This document shows, piece after piece, positions 40,660 through 47,949 of a stretch of DNA of 64,000 nt (its first letter is position 1; the number at the start of each line of letters is the position of its first letter). Source of the DNA: Achromobacter ruhlandii (lineage in GTDB: Bacteria > Pseudomonadota > Gammaproteobacteria > Burkholderiales > Burkholderiaceae_B). The stretch is taken from contig NZ_CADIJL010000010.1 in NCBI RefSeq assembly GCF_902859695.1, positions 62,001 through 126,000 on the forward strand, written 5' to 3'. The notes under the pieces were generated by a model. That model had not been told where the DNA came from. It was given only the letters and a program-made list of their open reading frames with translations, and made no database searches. Both the position numbers and the translations under genes were made by a program.

Positions 40660-40674
40660 GTTGATTTAATCCAC
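40660..40674. promoter_or_regulatory. Putative MarR operator 3
   Basis: GTTGATTTAATCCAC differs from a perfect GTTGAT-N3-ATCAAC palindrome at one base. It lies upstream of the hydratase-ligase-lyase-marR operon, in an A/T-rich stretch that also includes ATATAG as in operator 1. Confidence 0.62.
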
Positions 40675-40793
40675 TAATTTTCGGTTGTTATCCAATGGTG
40701 TTACACTTGCGCCCCTGGTCTTTCCCTGGAATATCAAGGCACTAGACGCCCCGCCGGGCCTGTGCGATTCGCAGGAGGGGCCACGCCGCCCGT

Positions 40794-40868
40794 CTCGCCG
40801 TAGTTAAATGGATATAACCGGCCCCTCCTAAGGGTCAATTGGTGGTTCGATTCCACCCGGCGAGGCCA
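40794..40868 (+). tRNA. tRNA-Arg (anticodon CCT)
   Basis: The cloverleaf folds cleanly. The acceptor stem is CTCGCCG pairing with CGGCGAG, the D arm GTTAAATGGATATAAC, the anticodon stem GGCCC/GGGTC with loop CTCCTAA, and the T arm GGTGG-TTCGATT-CCACC. The discriminator base G and CCA are encoded. D-arm and anticodon loop equal those of E. coli argW. It reads the rare AGG codon. Confidence 0.95.
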
Positions 40869-40933
40869 CCCATCCCCCGGCCCGGCTCTCCAGGCCATCG
40901 CAAGAAAACTCCCCGCTTCCAGCCAGATGAGGG

Positions 40934-41131
40934 TTAATCCGGGCTACGCTCACGCGCGGCGCGCCGGTAGCGTCTCGGGACGCGTTTGGTGACCAATACG
41001 CCATCCGTCAATACGGCCCCAATAATTTTTTGGGCGAAGATAGCGAATCGCCTTGCGCGCCACTTGAAATTACTGTTTAAATTCGACGCGTAAGCCTCTA
41101 ATTCATCTGGACTTTTCCCGAACCGTCGCAA
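40934..41131 (-). CDS. Possible small basic protein, unrecognised
   Basis: A 65-codon frame starting with TTG would give a basic protein (SPDELEAYASNLNSNFKW, then many Arg/Lys). I see no family, no strong ribosome-binding site and no neighbour link. The 312-base gap between the tRNA and the D,D-peptidase gene is less GC-rich than its surroundings and holds nothing else I can identify. Such tRNA-flanking small frames may be remnants of inserted DNA. It may be non-coding. Confidence 0.3.
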   Translation of the reverse strand: MRRFGKSPDELEAYASNLNSNFKWRARRFAIFAQKIIGAVLTDGVLVTKRVPRRYRRAARERSPD

Positions 41132-41180
41132 GCTCGACCGGGGAAATAATTCTTCACAGCCTGATAAGCCTGCTTAAACC

Positions 41181-42449
41181 ATGGCATTTAACTGGAAACG
41201 TGCAATTGCGAACGCGATAGCGCCGGCGGCGCTGGCGATGTGCGCGCTCCTGCCCTCTGCCGCCTTCGCCGCGAAGACCACCGACCCTTGCAAGACCAAC
41301 GCCAAGTCGGCCGCTTGCAAGGCGCAACAAGCCAAGAAAGCCCCCGCGCCCGCCAAGAAGGCTGGCGCCCCCAAACAGAGCGCGGCCAAAGGCGCGCCCA
41401 AGGCCGCCGCCGGCAAGCAAGCCGCGCCGAAGTCGGCCGCCGCAAAATCCACGCCCAAGGGCGCCTCGGGCAAACAGGCCGCGGCCAAGGGCGCGCCCAA
41501 GCAGGTTGCGGGCAAGAAAGCGCCGCCCAAGGGCGGCAAGCAGGCCGTCGCCCAACAAGGAACATCCAAGAAGGGCGCCGCCGGCAAGAACGGCAAGCCG
41601 AACAAGCCGTCGCGCGCGCAGCGCACGGCTGCCGCCGCGGCCGCGGCGGCCATGCCGCCGCCCGCCGTGTCGGTGCGCGCCGAGGCCGCCGCGCTGCGCT
41701 CCAGCACCGCGTACGTGCAGGATCTGGCCACCTCCACCGTGATCTTCGCCAAGAACGAGAACGTGGTGCGTCCCATCGCCTCGATTTCCAAGCTGATGAC
41801 CGCGGTGGTGGTGGTGGACGCCAACCAGCCGATGGATGAAATGCTCGAGATCACCGATGAAGACATCGACGGCCTCAAGCACACCACCTCGCGCCTGCGC
41901 GTGGGCACCAAGCTGTCGCGCGGCGACATGCTGCACCTGGCGCTGATGTCGTCCGAAAACCGCGCCGCCAACGCGCTGGGTCGCCATTACCCGGGCGGCC
42001 TGCCCGCGTTCGTGGCCGCCATGAACGCCAAGGCACAGTCGCTGGGCATGACCAGCACGCATTTCATCGAGCCCACCGGCCTGTCCAGCGACAACGTGTC
42101 GTCGCCGCACGACCTGGCCCGCCTGCTGCGCGCCGCCTCGCAGCGCCCGCTGATCCACCGCTACTCCACCGATACCGAGTACGACGTCGAGATCAACAAC
42201 CGCACGCAGACGTTCCGCAACACCAACCTGCTGGTGCGCAAGCCCGACTGGGACATCAAGGTGTCCAAGACCGGCTACATCAACGAAGCCGGCGAATGCC
42301 TGGTGATGCTGGCGCGCATCAATGGCCGCGACCTGGCAATCGTGCTGCTGGACTCGCAGGGCAAGCTGTCGCGCATCGGCGATGCCGTGCGCATCCGCCG
42401 CATCGTGCAAAGCGAAGTGGCCATGGCCTCGGCCCAGCCGGGCGGCTGA
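41181..42449 (+). CDS. D,D-carboxypeptidase/endopeptidase (peptidase S11, PbpG-like) with Lys/Ala-rich spacer
   Basis: A 422-residue periplasmic peptidoglycan hydrolase. The signal peptide ends near PSAAFAAK. Residues about 31-155 form a low-complexity Lys/Ala/Pro/Gly spacer (repeats like KGAPK, GKQAAAK) that could bind polyanions or cell wall. The catalytic domain has SISKLMTAVVV (SxxK), SSENRAANAL (SxN) and VSKTGYINEAG (KTG), all intact, so it should be active on D-Ala-D-Ala crosslinks. PbpG homologues usually lack so long a spacer. A terminator follows. Confidence 0.92.
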   Translation: MAFNWKRAIANAIAPAALAMCALLPSAAFAAKTTDPCKTNAKSAACKAQQAKKAPAPAKKAGAPKQSAAKGAPKAAAGKQAAPKSAAAKSTPKGASGKQAAAKGAPKQVAGKKAPPKGGKQAVAQQGTSKKGAAGKNGKPNKPSRAQRTAAAAAAAAMPPPAVSVRAEAAALRSSTAYVQDLATSTVIFAKNENVVRPIASISKLMTAVVVVDANQPMDEMLEITDEDIDGLKHTTSRLRVGTKLSRGDMLHLALMSSENRAANALGRHYPGGLPAFVAAMNAKAQSLGMTSTHFIEPTGLSSDNVSSPHDLARLLRAASQRPLIHRYSTDTEYDVEINNRTQTFRNTNLLVRKPDWDIKVSKTGYINEAGECLVMLARINGRDLAIVLLDSQGKLSRIGDAVRIRRIVQSEVAMASAQPGG

Positions 42450-42470
42450 TCCAGGCGCCCTCCGGCCACG

Positions 42471-42500
42471 AAAAAGCCCGATCGTCGATCGGGCTTTTTT
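42471..42500 (+). terminator. Intrinsic terminator after the D,D-peptidase gene
   Basis: GCCCGATC-GTC-GATCGGGC with flanking A and T runs (AAAAA and TTTTTT) can act on both strands. It lies 22 bases after the stop codon. Confidence 0.9.
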
Positions 42501-42573
42501 ACGTCTGGCGGCAGGGCTGAATACGGGCGGAAGCAGGCCGCGAGTGGCGCGCCCCGGTGCCGCCGACGCGGCG

Positions 42574-42963
42574 CTACGCCGCCACCGGACGCTTGGACCG
42601 CAATGGCTGCGGGTCGTACATCGACGGCGGCAGCCCTTCCAGCACCGCCCGCGGATTGAGCGACCGGATCGGCACCGCGGCATCGGCCGGGATGCGGCCT
42701 TCGGCCTGCAGCAACTGATAGCGCAGGCAGCACACGCGCAGGAACGAGGTGAAGTTGGCGGCCTCGCCGCGGTATTCCACCAACTCGTCGTAAAGGCGCT
42801 CGATCAGCTGCGTCACCCGCATACCGTCGCGCGCCGCGATTTCCTCCAGCACCTGCCAGAACAGTTGTTCCAGCCGCAGGCTGGTGGCCGCCCCGTGCAG
42901 GCGCAGGGAGCGGGTTTCGGGCGCGTAGGACTGTTCGCTCGCGCGGATGAAGATTTCACACAT
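42574..42963 (-). CDS. Ribbon-helix-helix domain protein
   Basis: A 129-residue protein. Residues about 5-75 fit the RHH_4 type domain: IRASEQSYAPETRSLRLHG gives the strand, and LRLEQLFWQVLEEIAARDG plus MRVTQLIERLYDELVEYR the helices; FLRVCCLRYQLLQ follows. The C-terminal 40 residues are Pro-rich. The start is ATG 42963 with GGAG-type sequence upstream. It is convergent with the peptidase gene and divergent from adhP. A DNA-binding role is likely from the fold but not shown. Confidence 0.82.
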   Translation of the reverse strand: MCEIFIRASEQSYAPETRSLRLHGAATSLRLEQLFWQVLEEIAARDGMRVTQLIERLYDELVEYRGEAANFTSFLRVCCLRYQLLQAEGRIPADAAVPIRSLNPRAVLEGLPPSMYDPQPLRSKRPVAA

Positions 42964-43135
42964 GGGAGCTCCTGGGGCGGACACGAGGCTTGCGGGCCAC
43001 TGTACGACGATAGCCGCCAGCCCGGCAAGACGCCTCTGCAGCGGGGCGATCCCCCAGGCAATGCCCCTCTGTCCCGGGGTATTCCCGCCCATTCTGCAAC
43101 GATAAGTTTCTTTCGTCCGGCTCGTCCGGAAGCCG

Positions 43136-43149
43136 TTGATATAAATCAA
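43136..43149. promoter_or_regulatory. FNR/ANR-type box upstream of adhP
   Basis: TTGATATAAATCAA is a perfect match to the FNR consensus TTGAT-N4-ATCAA. Its centre lies about 65 bases before the adhP start codon. A weak extended -10 (TGCTAAGAC) ends near 43185, compatible with activation by an FNR-type regulator at low oxygen. Confidence 0.7.
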
Positions 43150-43207
43150 GGTCTCGGACGCGTCGCCATCCGAGCATGCTAAGACTGATCTGACTTCGGA
43201 GGTAGCA

Positions 43208-44236
43208 ATGAACAAGACCATGAAGGCCGCCGTGGCTCGCGCATTCGGCAAACCCCTGGAAATCGAAGAAGTCGACGTGCCGCGCCCCGGCGCCGGCGAA
43301 CTGCTGGTGAAGATCGAGGCCTGCGGCGTCTGCCACACCGACCTGCACGCGGTCGAGGGCGACTGGCCGGTCAAGCCCAATCCTCCCTTCATCCCCGGCC
43401 ACGAGGGCGTGGGCCACGTCGTGGCGGTGGGCGAAGGTGTGACGCACGTCAAGGAAGGCGATCGCGTCGGTATCCCGTGGCTGTATTCCGCCTGCGGTCA
43501 TTGCGAGCATTGCCTGGGCGGCTGGGAAACGCTGTGCGAGCAACAGCAGAACGCCGGCTACTCCGTCAACGGCGGCTTCGCCGAATACGCCCTGGCCGCT
43601 GCCGACTACGTGGGCCTGTTGCCGAAGAACGTCGGCTTCGTCGACATCGCCCCGGTGCTGTGCGCCGGCGTCACGGTCTACAAGGGCCTGAAGATGACCG
43701 ACACGCGGCCCGGCAACTGGGTGGTGATCTCCGGCATCGGCGGCCTGGGCCACATGGCGGTGCAGTATGCGCGCGCCATGGGCCTGAACGTGGCGGCGGT
43801 GGACATCGACGACGACAAGCTGGCCTTTGCCAAGCGCCTCGGCGCGGAAGTGGTCGTGAATGCCAAGACCACCGACCCGGCGGCCTATCTGAAAAAGGAA
43901 ATCGGCGGCGCCCACGGCGCGCTGATCACGGCGGTCTCGCCCAAGGCCTTCGAGCAGGCGCTGGGCATGGTGCGCCGCGGCGGCACGGTGGCGCTCAACG
44001 GCCTGCCGCCGGGCGACTTCCCGCTGTCGATCTTCGACATGGTGCTCAACGGCGTGACGGTGCGCGGTTCGATCGTGGGGTCGCGCCTGGACCTGCAGGA
44101 GTCGCTGCAGTTCGCCGAGGAAGGCAAGGTGCATGCCACAGTGGCCACCGAGAAGCTGGAGAACATCAACAGCGTGTTCGACCGCATGCGTCGCGGCCAG
44201 ATCGAGGGCCGCATCGTGCTCGACATGGCGGCTTGA
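43208..44236 (+). CDS. adhP: Zinc-dependent alcohol dehydrogenase AdhP
   Basis: A 342-residue NAD(H)-linked medium-chain dehydrogenase interconverting ethanol and acetaldehyde. Catalytic zinc ligands are Cys in [17 protein letters not shown], His/Glu in [10 protein letters not shown] and a Cys in [12 protein letters not shown]. The structural zinc cysteines are in [20 protein letters not shown]. The Rossmann motif is [18 protein letters not shown] strong GGAGG precedes the ATG, an FNR-type box lies upstream and a terminator downstream, so it is a single-gene unit. Confidence 0.95.
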   Translation: MNKTMKAAVARAFGKPLEIEEVDVPRPGAGELLVKIEACGVCHTDLHAVEGDWPVKPNPPFIPGHEGVGHVVAVGEGVTHVKEGDRVGIPWLYSACGHCEHCLGGWETLCEQQQNAGYSVNGGFAEYALAAADYVGLLPKNVGFVDIAPVLCAGVTVYKGLKMTDTRPGNWVVISGIGGLGHMAVQYARAMGLNVAAVDIDDDKLAFAKRLGAEVVVNAKTTDPAAYLKKEIGGAHGALITAVSPKAFEQALGMVRRGGTVALNGLPPGDFPLSIFDMVLNGVTVRGSIVGSRLDLQESLQFAEEGKVHATVATEKLENINSVFDRMRRGQIEGRIVLDMAA

Positions 44237-44258
44237 TCCACGCGCCGTGTCATGCAGC

Positions 44259-44289
44259 AAGGCGCCTGCCGCGGCAGGCGCCTTTTTTT
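44259..44289 (+). terminator. Intrinsic terminator after adhP
   Basis: AAGGCGCCTGCC pairs with GGCAGGCGCCTT around a very short loop, followed by TTTTTT. It lies 22 bases after the adhP stop. Confidence 0.9.
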
Positions 44290-44397
44290 GTGGCGGCACG
44301 GAACGCCCCCATGGCGTGGCAACGCCCCGCTTTCAGGGGCATGCGGCGCCGGCGCGCGCGTGGCAGCGCCCACGGGCGCTCGCCGCGCGGCCCAGGC

Positions 44398-44976
44398 TCA
44401 GTGCGTGATTCTGGTCCCAAGCACGGCCAGGAACTGCGCCAGCCACGCCGGATGCGCCGGCCAGGCCGGCGCCGTCACCAGGTTGCCGTCGGTGTAGGCC
44501 TGGTCGATGCCGATCTCGGCGTAGGTGCCGCCGGCCAGCCGCACTTCCGGCGCGCACGCGGGGTAGGCCGAGCAGGTGCGGCCTTCCAGGATGCCGGCGG
44601 CCGCCAGCAGTTGGGCGCCGTGGCAGACGGCGGCGATCGGCTTTTTGGCCTGATCGAAGGCGCGCACGATCTCCAGCACCTTTTCGTTCAGGCGCAGGTA
44701 TTCCGGCGCGCGGCCGCCGGGGATCACCAGGCCGTCGTACGAGCCGGCCTCGACGCGCTCGAAATCGTAGTTCAGCGCGAAGTTGTGGCCGCGCTTCTCG
44801 CTGTAGGTCTGCGCGCCTTCGAAATCGTGGATGGCGGTGGCGATGCTCTCGCCGGACTTCTTGCCAGGGCAGACCGCGTGCACCGTATGGCCCACCGCCA
44901 GCAGCGTCTGGAACGGCACCATGGTTTCGTAGTCTTCGGCGTAGTCGCCGACCAGCATCAACAGTCTCTTGCTCAT
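44398..44976 (-). CDS. DJ-1/PfpI family protein
   Basis: A 192-residue protein of the class I amidotransferase-like fold. The nucleophile elbow is [15 protein letters not shown] near residue 115, with Cys followed by His as in PfpI/DJ-1, and a conserved acid in [12 protein letters not shown]. Members act as glyoxalase III, deglycase-like or chaperone proteins; which one is not clear here. GGAG precedes the ATG. The 209 bases upstream hold no other element I can identify. Confidence 0.88.
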   Translation of the reverse strand: MSKRLLMLVGDYAEDYETMVPFQTLLAVGHTVHAVCPGKKSGESIATAIHDFEGAQTYSEKRGHNFALNYDFERVEAGSYDGLVIPGGRAPEYLRLNEKVLEIVRAFDQAKKPIAAVCHGAQLLAAAGILEGRTCSAYPACAPEVRLAGGTYAEIGIDQAYTDGNLVTAPAWPAHPAWLAQFLAVLGTRITH

Positions 44977-45185
44977 GATTGTCTCCTGGGGATGGGGGAT
45001 CGCCGACTGAAGCGCCCGAGGGCCGGGCGGCCGGTTCTTGATGTTCTGCGGTCCATTGTGCTCCTACCCGCGCAGGCGAGGGTGGTAACGGGATACCACG
45101 CCAAGGTGGATGCCCCGAAGCGGGACCGCGCCCGCCCCCGACATGCATGCGCGGCCGCGCGCGGCGCCGGGCAGTGGCAGGCGCC

Positions 45186-45674
45186 CTACTCCAGCGCCAC
45201 CGTCACCGGCTTGGCGCCCAGGAGGCTCACCAGCACGTTCGGATCGATACCCACCAGGTAGCCGCGGCGGCCGCCATTGATGTAGACGACCGGGTATTGC
45301 AGCACCTCGGCCTCGACCCACACCGGCATCTTCTTGCGCGTGCCGAACGGCGAAGTGCCGCCCACTTGATAGCCGGAGTGGCGTTGCGCGACCTCGGGCT
45401 TGCAGGGCTCGACCTTCTTCAGCCCGGCCTGGCGCGCCAGGTTCTTGGTGGAGACTTCCCGGTCGCCGTGCATCACCACGATCAGCGGCTTGGCCGATTC
45501 GTCTTCCATCACCAGCGTCTTGACCACCGCGTGCGGATCCAGCCCCAACTGGCGCGCGGCCTCGCCGGCGCCGCCATGATCGACGTAGTCGTAGGTGTGC
45601 TCGGTGTACGCCACCTTGTGCTGCTTGAGGAACTGGGTGGCGGGCGTTTCGGAAACGTGGCGGGCTTTGCTCAT
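45186..45674 (-). CDS. ybaK: Cys-tRNA(Pro) deacylase YbaK/EbsC
   Basis: A 162-residue editing enzyme that removes Cys from mischarged tRNA-Pro. It has the YbaK core: TPATQFLKQHKVAYTEHTYDY, VVKTLVMEDE, the catalytic Lys region VSTKNLARQAG, and GYQVGGTSPFGTRKKMPVW. ATG 45674 fits the family start (MSKARHVSETPAT). It lies downstream of xerD on the same strand. Confidence 0.95.
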   Translation of the reverse strand: MSKARHVSETPATQFLKQHKVAYTEHTYDYVDHGGAGEAARQLGLDPHAVVKTLVMEDESAKPLIVVMHGDREVSTKNLARQAGLKKVEPCKPEVAQRHSGYQVGGTSPFGTRKKMPVWVEAEVLQYPVVYINGGRRGYLVGIDPNVLVSLLGAKPVTVALE

Positions 45675-45740
45675 GGCATTGCTGTGGAAAGGCGAAGGCA
45701 AAAGTGTAGGCACGCGGGCGGCGGCGCGCAAACGCTGGCG

Positions 45741-46724
45741 TCAACCGCGCGGATGATGCGTGGCGTGCAGCGCCTTCAGGCGTTCGCGCGCGACGTGCGT
45801 GTAGATCTGGGTGGTGGAGATGTCCGCGTGGCCCAGCAGCATCTGCACCACGCGCAGGTCGGCGCCGTGGTTCAGCAGATGGGTGGCGAAGGCGTGGCGC
45901 AGCACGTGCGGCGACAGCGGCGCGTGCACGCCGGCCAGCACCGCGTATTTCTTGACCAGTTGCCAGAACGCCTGGCGCGACATGGCCTCGGCCCGGCCGG
46001 TGATGAAAAGCGCGTCGCTGACGCGGCCGGCGGCCAGCTCGGGGCGCGCGGTCTTCAGATACTGGTCAATCCAGTGCGCCGCCTCCGCGCCCAGCGGCAC
46101 CAGGCGGTCCTTGCCGCCCTTGCCCTGCACCACGCGCACCACACCCTCGTTCAGGCTGACGTCCAGCGCCCGCACCCCGACCAGTTCCGACACGCGCAGG
46201 CCGGTGGCGTACAGCGTTTCCAGCATGGCGCGGTCGCGCAGGCCGCGCGGCTGGCCCAGGTCGGGCGCGCGCAGCAGGGCATCCACCTGCTGCTCGGACA
46301 GCGTCTTGGGCAGGCGCGGCGGCTGCTTGGCGGCGACCAGCGTCAGACAGGGATCCTGCGCCGCGCGGTGCTCGCGCAGCGCCCAGGCGTAGAAGCGCCG
46401 CAGCGCGGCCAGGCGGCGGTTGGCGGTGGTGGCGCGGGTTTCCTCGTGGCGGAAGGCGAACCAGGCCTCGATGTCGGCCTTGCCGGCCTCGGCCAGCGCC
46501 TTGGCGGGACCGGCGGGCTGCGCCTGGGCCGAAGCCGCCTCGCCGTGGCGGTCGGCCATCTCGCGGGCGTAGGCCTCGGGGTCTTCGAGCCAGCGCGCGA
46601 AGCCGGTCAGGTCGCGCCGGTAGGCGGCCAGGGTGTTGGCCGACAGGCCGTCCTCGAGCCAGACGGCGTCGATGAAGGCGTCGATATCGGCCTGGGAAGC
46701 GAGCGGTTGGCGGGAATCGGACAT
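45741..46724 (-). CDS. xerD: Tyrosine recombinase XerD
   Basis: A 327-residue site-specific recombinase that with XerC resolves chromosome dimers at dif. Catalytic residues are visible: Arg in LYATGLRVSELVGV, Lys in VQGKGGKDRLVPLG, His-x-x-Arg in LSPHVLRHAFATHLLNHG, His in LLGHADISTTQIYTH and the final Tyr there. It is a little longer than E. coli XerD (298) because of an insert near residues 55-80 (DREMADRHGEAASAQ-like, low complexity). No neighbouring att-like or mobile element suggests an integrase. Confidence 0.93.
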   Translation of the reverse strand: MSDSRQPLASQADIDAFIDAVWLEDGLSANTLAAYRRDLTGFARWLEDPEAYAREMADRHGEAASAQAQPAGPAKALAEAGKADIEAWFAFRHEETRATTANRRLAALRRFYAWALREHRAAQDPCLTLVAAKQPPRLPKTLSEQQVDALLRAPDLGQPRGLRDRAMLETLYATGLRVSELVGVRALDVSLNEGVVRVVQGKGGKDRLVPLGAEAAHWIDQYLKTARPELAAGRVSDALFITGRAEAMSRQAFWQLVKKYAVLAGVHAPLSPHVLRHAFATHLLNHGADLRVVQMLLGHADISTTQIYTHVARERLKALHATHHPRG

Positions 46725-46858
46725 GGAACGGAAATCAAGGCATCAAGAGAGGTGCCCGGCGGCGGACAGCGCCGGCGCAGGCGCGCGCAACCTTGCGGCG
46801 TACGCCGGCCACGCCAGGGGGATGGGCCACATTCTACGGCGACGCTTGCGCCATGCCC

Positions 46859-47770
46859 TCAGCGCCCCGCCACCGCCGCGGCGGCCGACTTGAGCCAGGT
46901 CTCGAACAGCTTCAGCGCCTCGGAACGCTCGCTGCGCTGCGGATAGCCGAAGTAGTAGCCCTGGCTGACCGTCAGCGACTGCGCCACCGGCATCGCCAGC
47001 GTGCCCTGGTCCAGCGCCGGCTGCGCCAGGAACCGCGGCATCAGGCCCACGCCCAGCCCGGCCTGCACCGCCGCCATCACCATGGTGAACAATTCGTAGC
47101 GCGGACCGCCCGCCGCCTGGGGGCCATACAGGTAATTGTTGGCGCCGTACCACTGGCGCCAGGCGTCGGGGCGGGAACTCAGATGCAGATGGGTCATGCC
47201 GGCCAGCGCGCCGGCGCCGGCGCCGGCCTCGGTGACGCGGGCGGCCAGTTCGGGCGCGCAGACCGGCACCAGCTCGCGCTCCGGAAACAGCAGCACGCCC
47301 TGGGTGCCGGGCCACAGCGTGTCGCCGTGGTACAGCGCGCCGTCGAACGGCTGGTCCTTGAATTGGAACGGCAGCGTGCGCACCGACAGGCTGACGGTGA
47401 TGTCCGGCTGCTCGCGCTGGAAATCCGCCAGCCGCGGGATCAGCCAGGTGGTGGCCAGTGTCGGCACCACGGCGATGTGGATACTGCGGCCCATGCCGGT
47501 GCGGCTCACCAGGCCGAAGGTGTCCTTCTCGATCTGGTCCAGGTGATGGCGGATGCGTCCCGCATATTCCGCGCCATGGTCGGTCAGCACGATGCGGCGC
47601 CGCACCCGCGTGAACAACTGCACGCCCAGCCGCGCCTCCAGGCTGGCGACCTGGCGGTAGACCGCGCTGTGGGTCAGGGACAGCTCTTCGGCCGCCCGGG
47701 AAAAACTGCCCAGGCGGGCCGAGGCCTCGAAGGCCTGCAGGGCGCTGAGGTTGGGAATGCCGTTTCTCAT
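46859..47770 (-). CDS. LysR-family regulator (GcvA-like), divergent from the TPP enzyme
   Basis: A 303-residue regulator. The winged helix is LQAFEASARLGSFSRAAEELSLTHSAVYRQVASLEARLG, with the GcvA-type continuation LFTRVRRRIVLTDHG. It is divergent from the TPP-dependent enzyme gene, with 179 bases between their starts holding a perfect GCAATT-N5-AATTGC inverted repeat. It probably controls the TPP enzyme and perhaps gcdH. Confidence 0.93.
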   Translation of the reverse strand: MRNGIPNLSALQAFEASARLGSFSRAAEELSLTHSAVYRQVASLEARLGVQLFTRVRRRIVLTDHGAEYAGRIRHHLDQIEKDTFGLVSRTGMGRSIHIAVVPTLATTWLIPRLADFQREQPDITVSLSVRTLPFQFKDQPFDGALYHGDTLWPGTQGVLLFPERELVPVCAPELAARVTEAGAGAGALAGMTHLHLSSRPDAWRQWYGANNYLYGPQAAGGPRYELFTMVMAAVQAGLGVGLMPRFLAQPALDQGTLAMPVAQSLTVSQGYYFGYPQRSERSEALKLFETWLKSAAAAVAGR

Positions 47771-47870
47771 GGAGCGGGAACCGCCAGGAAGGAACCGAAG
47801 ATCGCCGGAAACACCCGCCGCGCCTGCCGCGGCGCAACATCCGGGTCGTGCCGGCGGGTCACTAGATTGT

Positions 47871-47887
47871 GCAATTTTATCAATTGC
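47871..47887. promoter_or_regulatory. LysR-type operator between regulator and TPP-enzyme gene
   Basis: GCAATT-TTATC-AATTGC is a perfect inverted repeat in the divergent intergenic region. It is embedded in the related ten-base words ATTGTGCAAT and GTTGTGCGAT. The position fits an activator site of the LysR family. Confidence 0.65.
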
Positions 47888-47949
47888 GTTGTGCGATCAA
47901 GGAACATTATGCTCGGGTGTCTTAATCTCGGCTCATCCTGACACCCACC

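Noticed and set aside
40794-41180. Genomic island inserted at tRNA-Arg
   Set aside because: There is no integrase and no second copy of the tRNA 3' end in the window; the following peptidase gene is an ordinary chromosomal gene.
45741-46724. Phage integrase reading of the tyrosine recombinase
   Set aside because: Motifs and end sequence fit housekeeping XerD, and no attachment repeats or cargo are adjacent.
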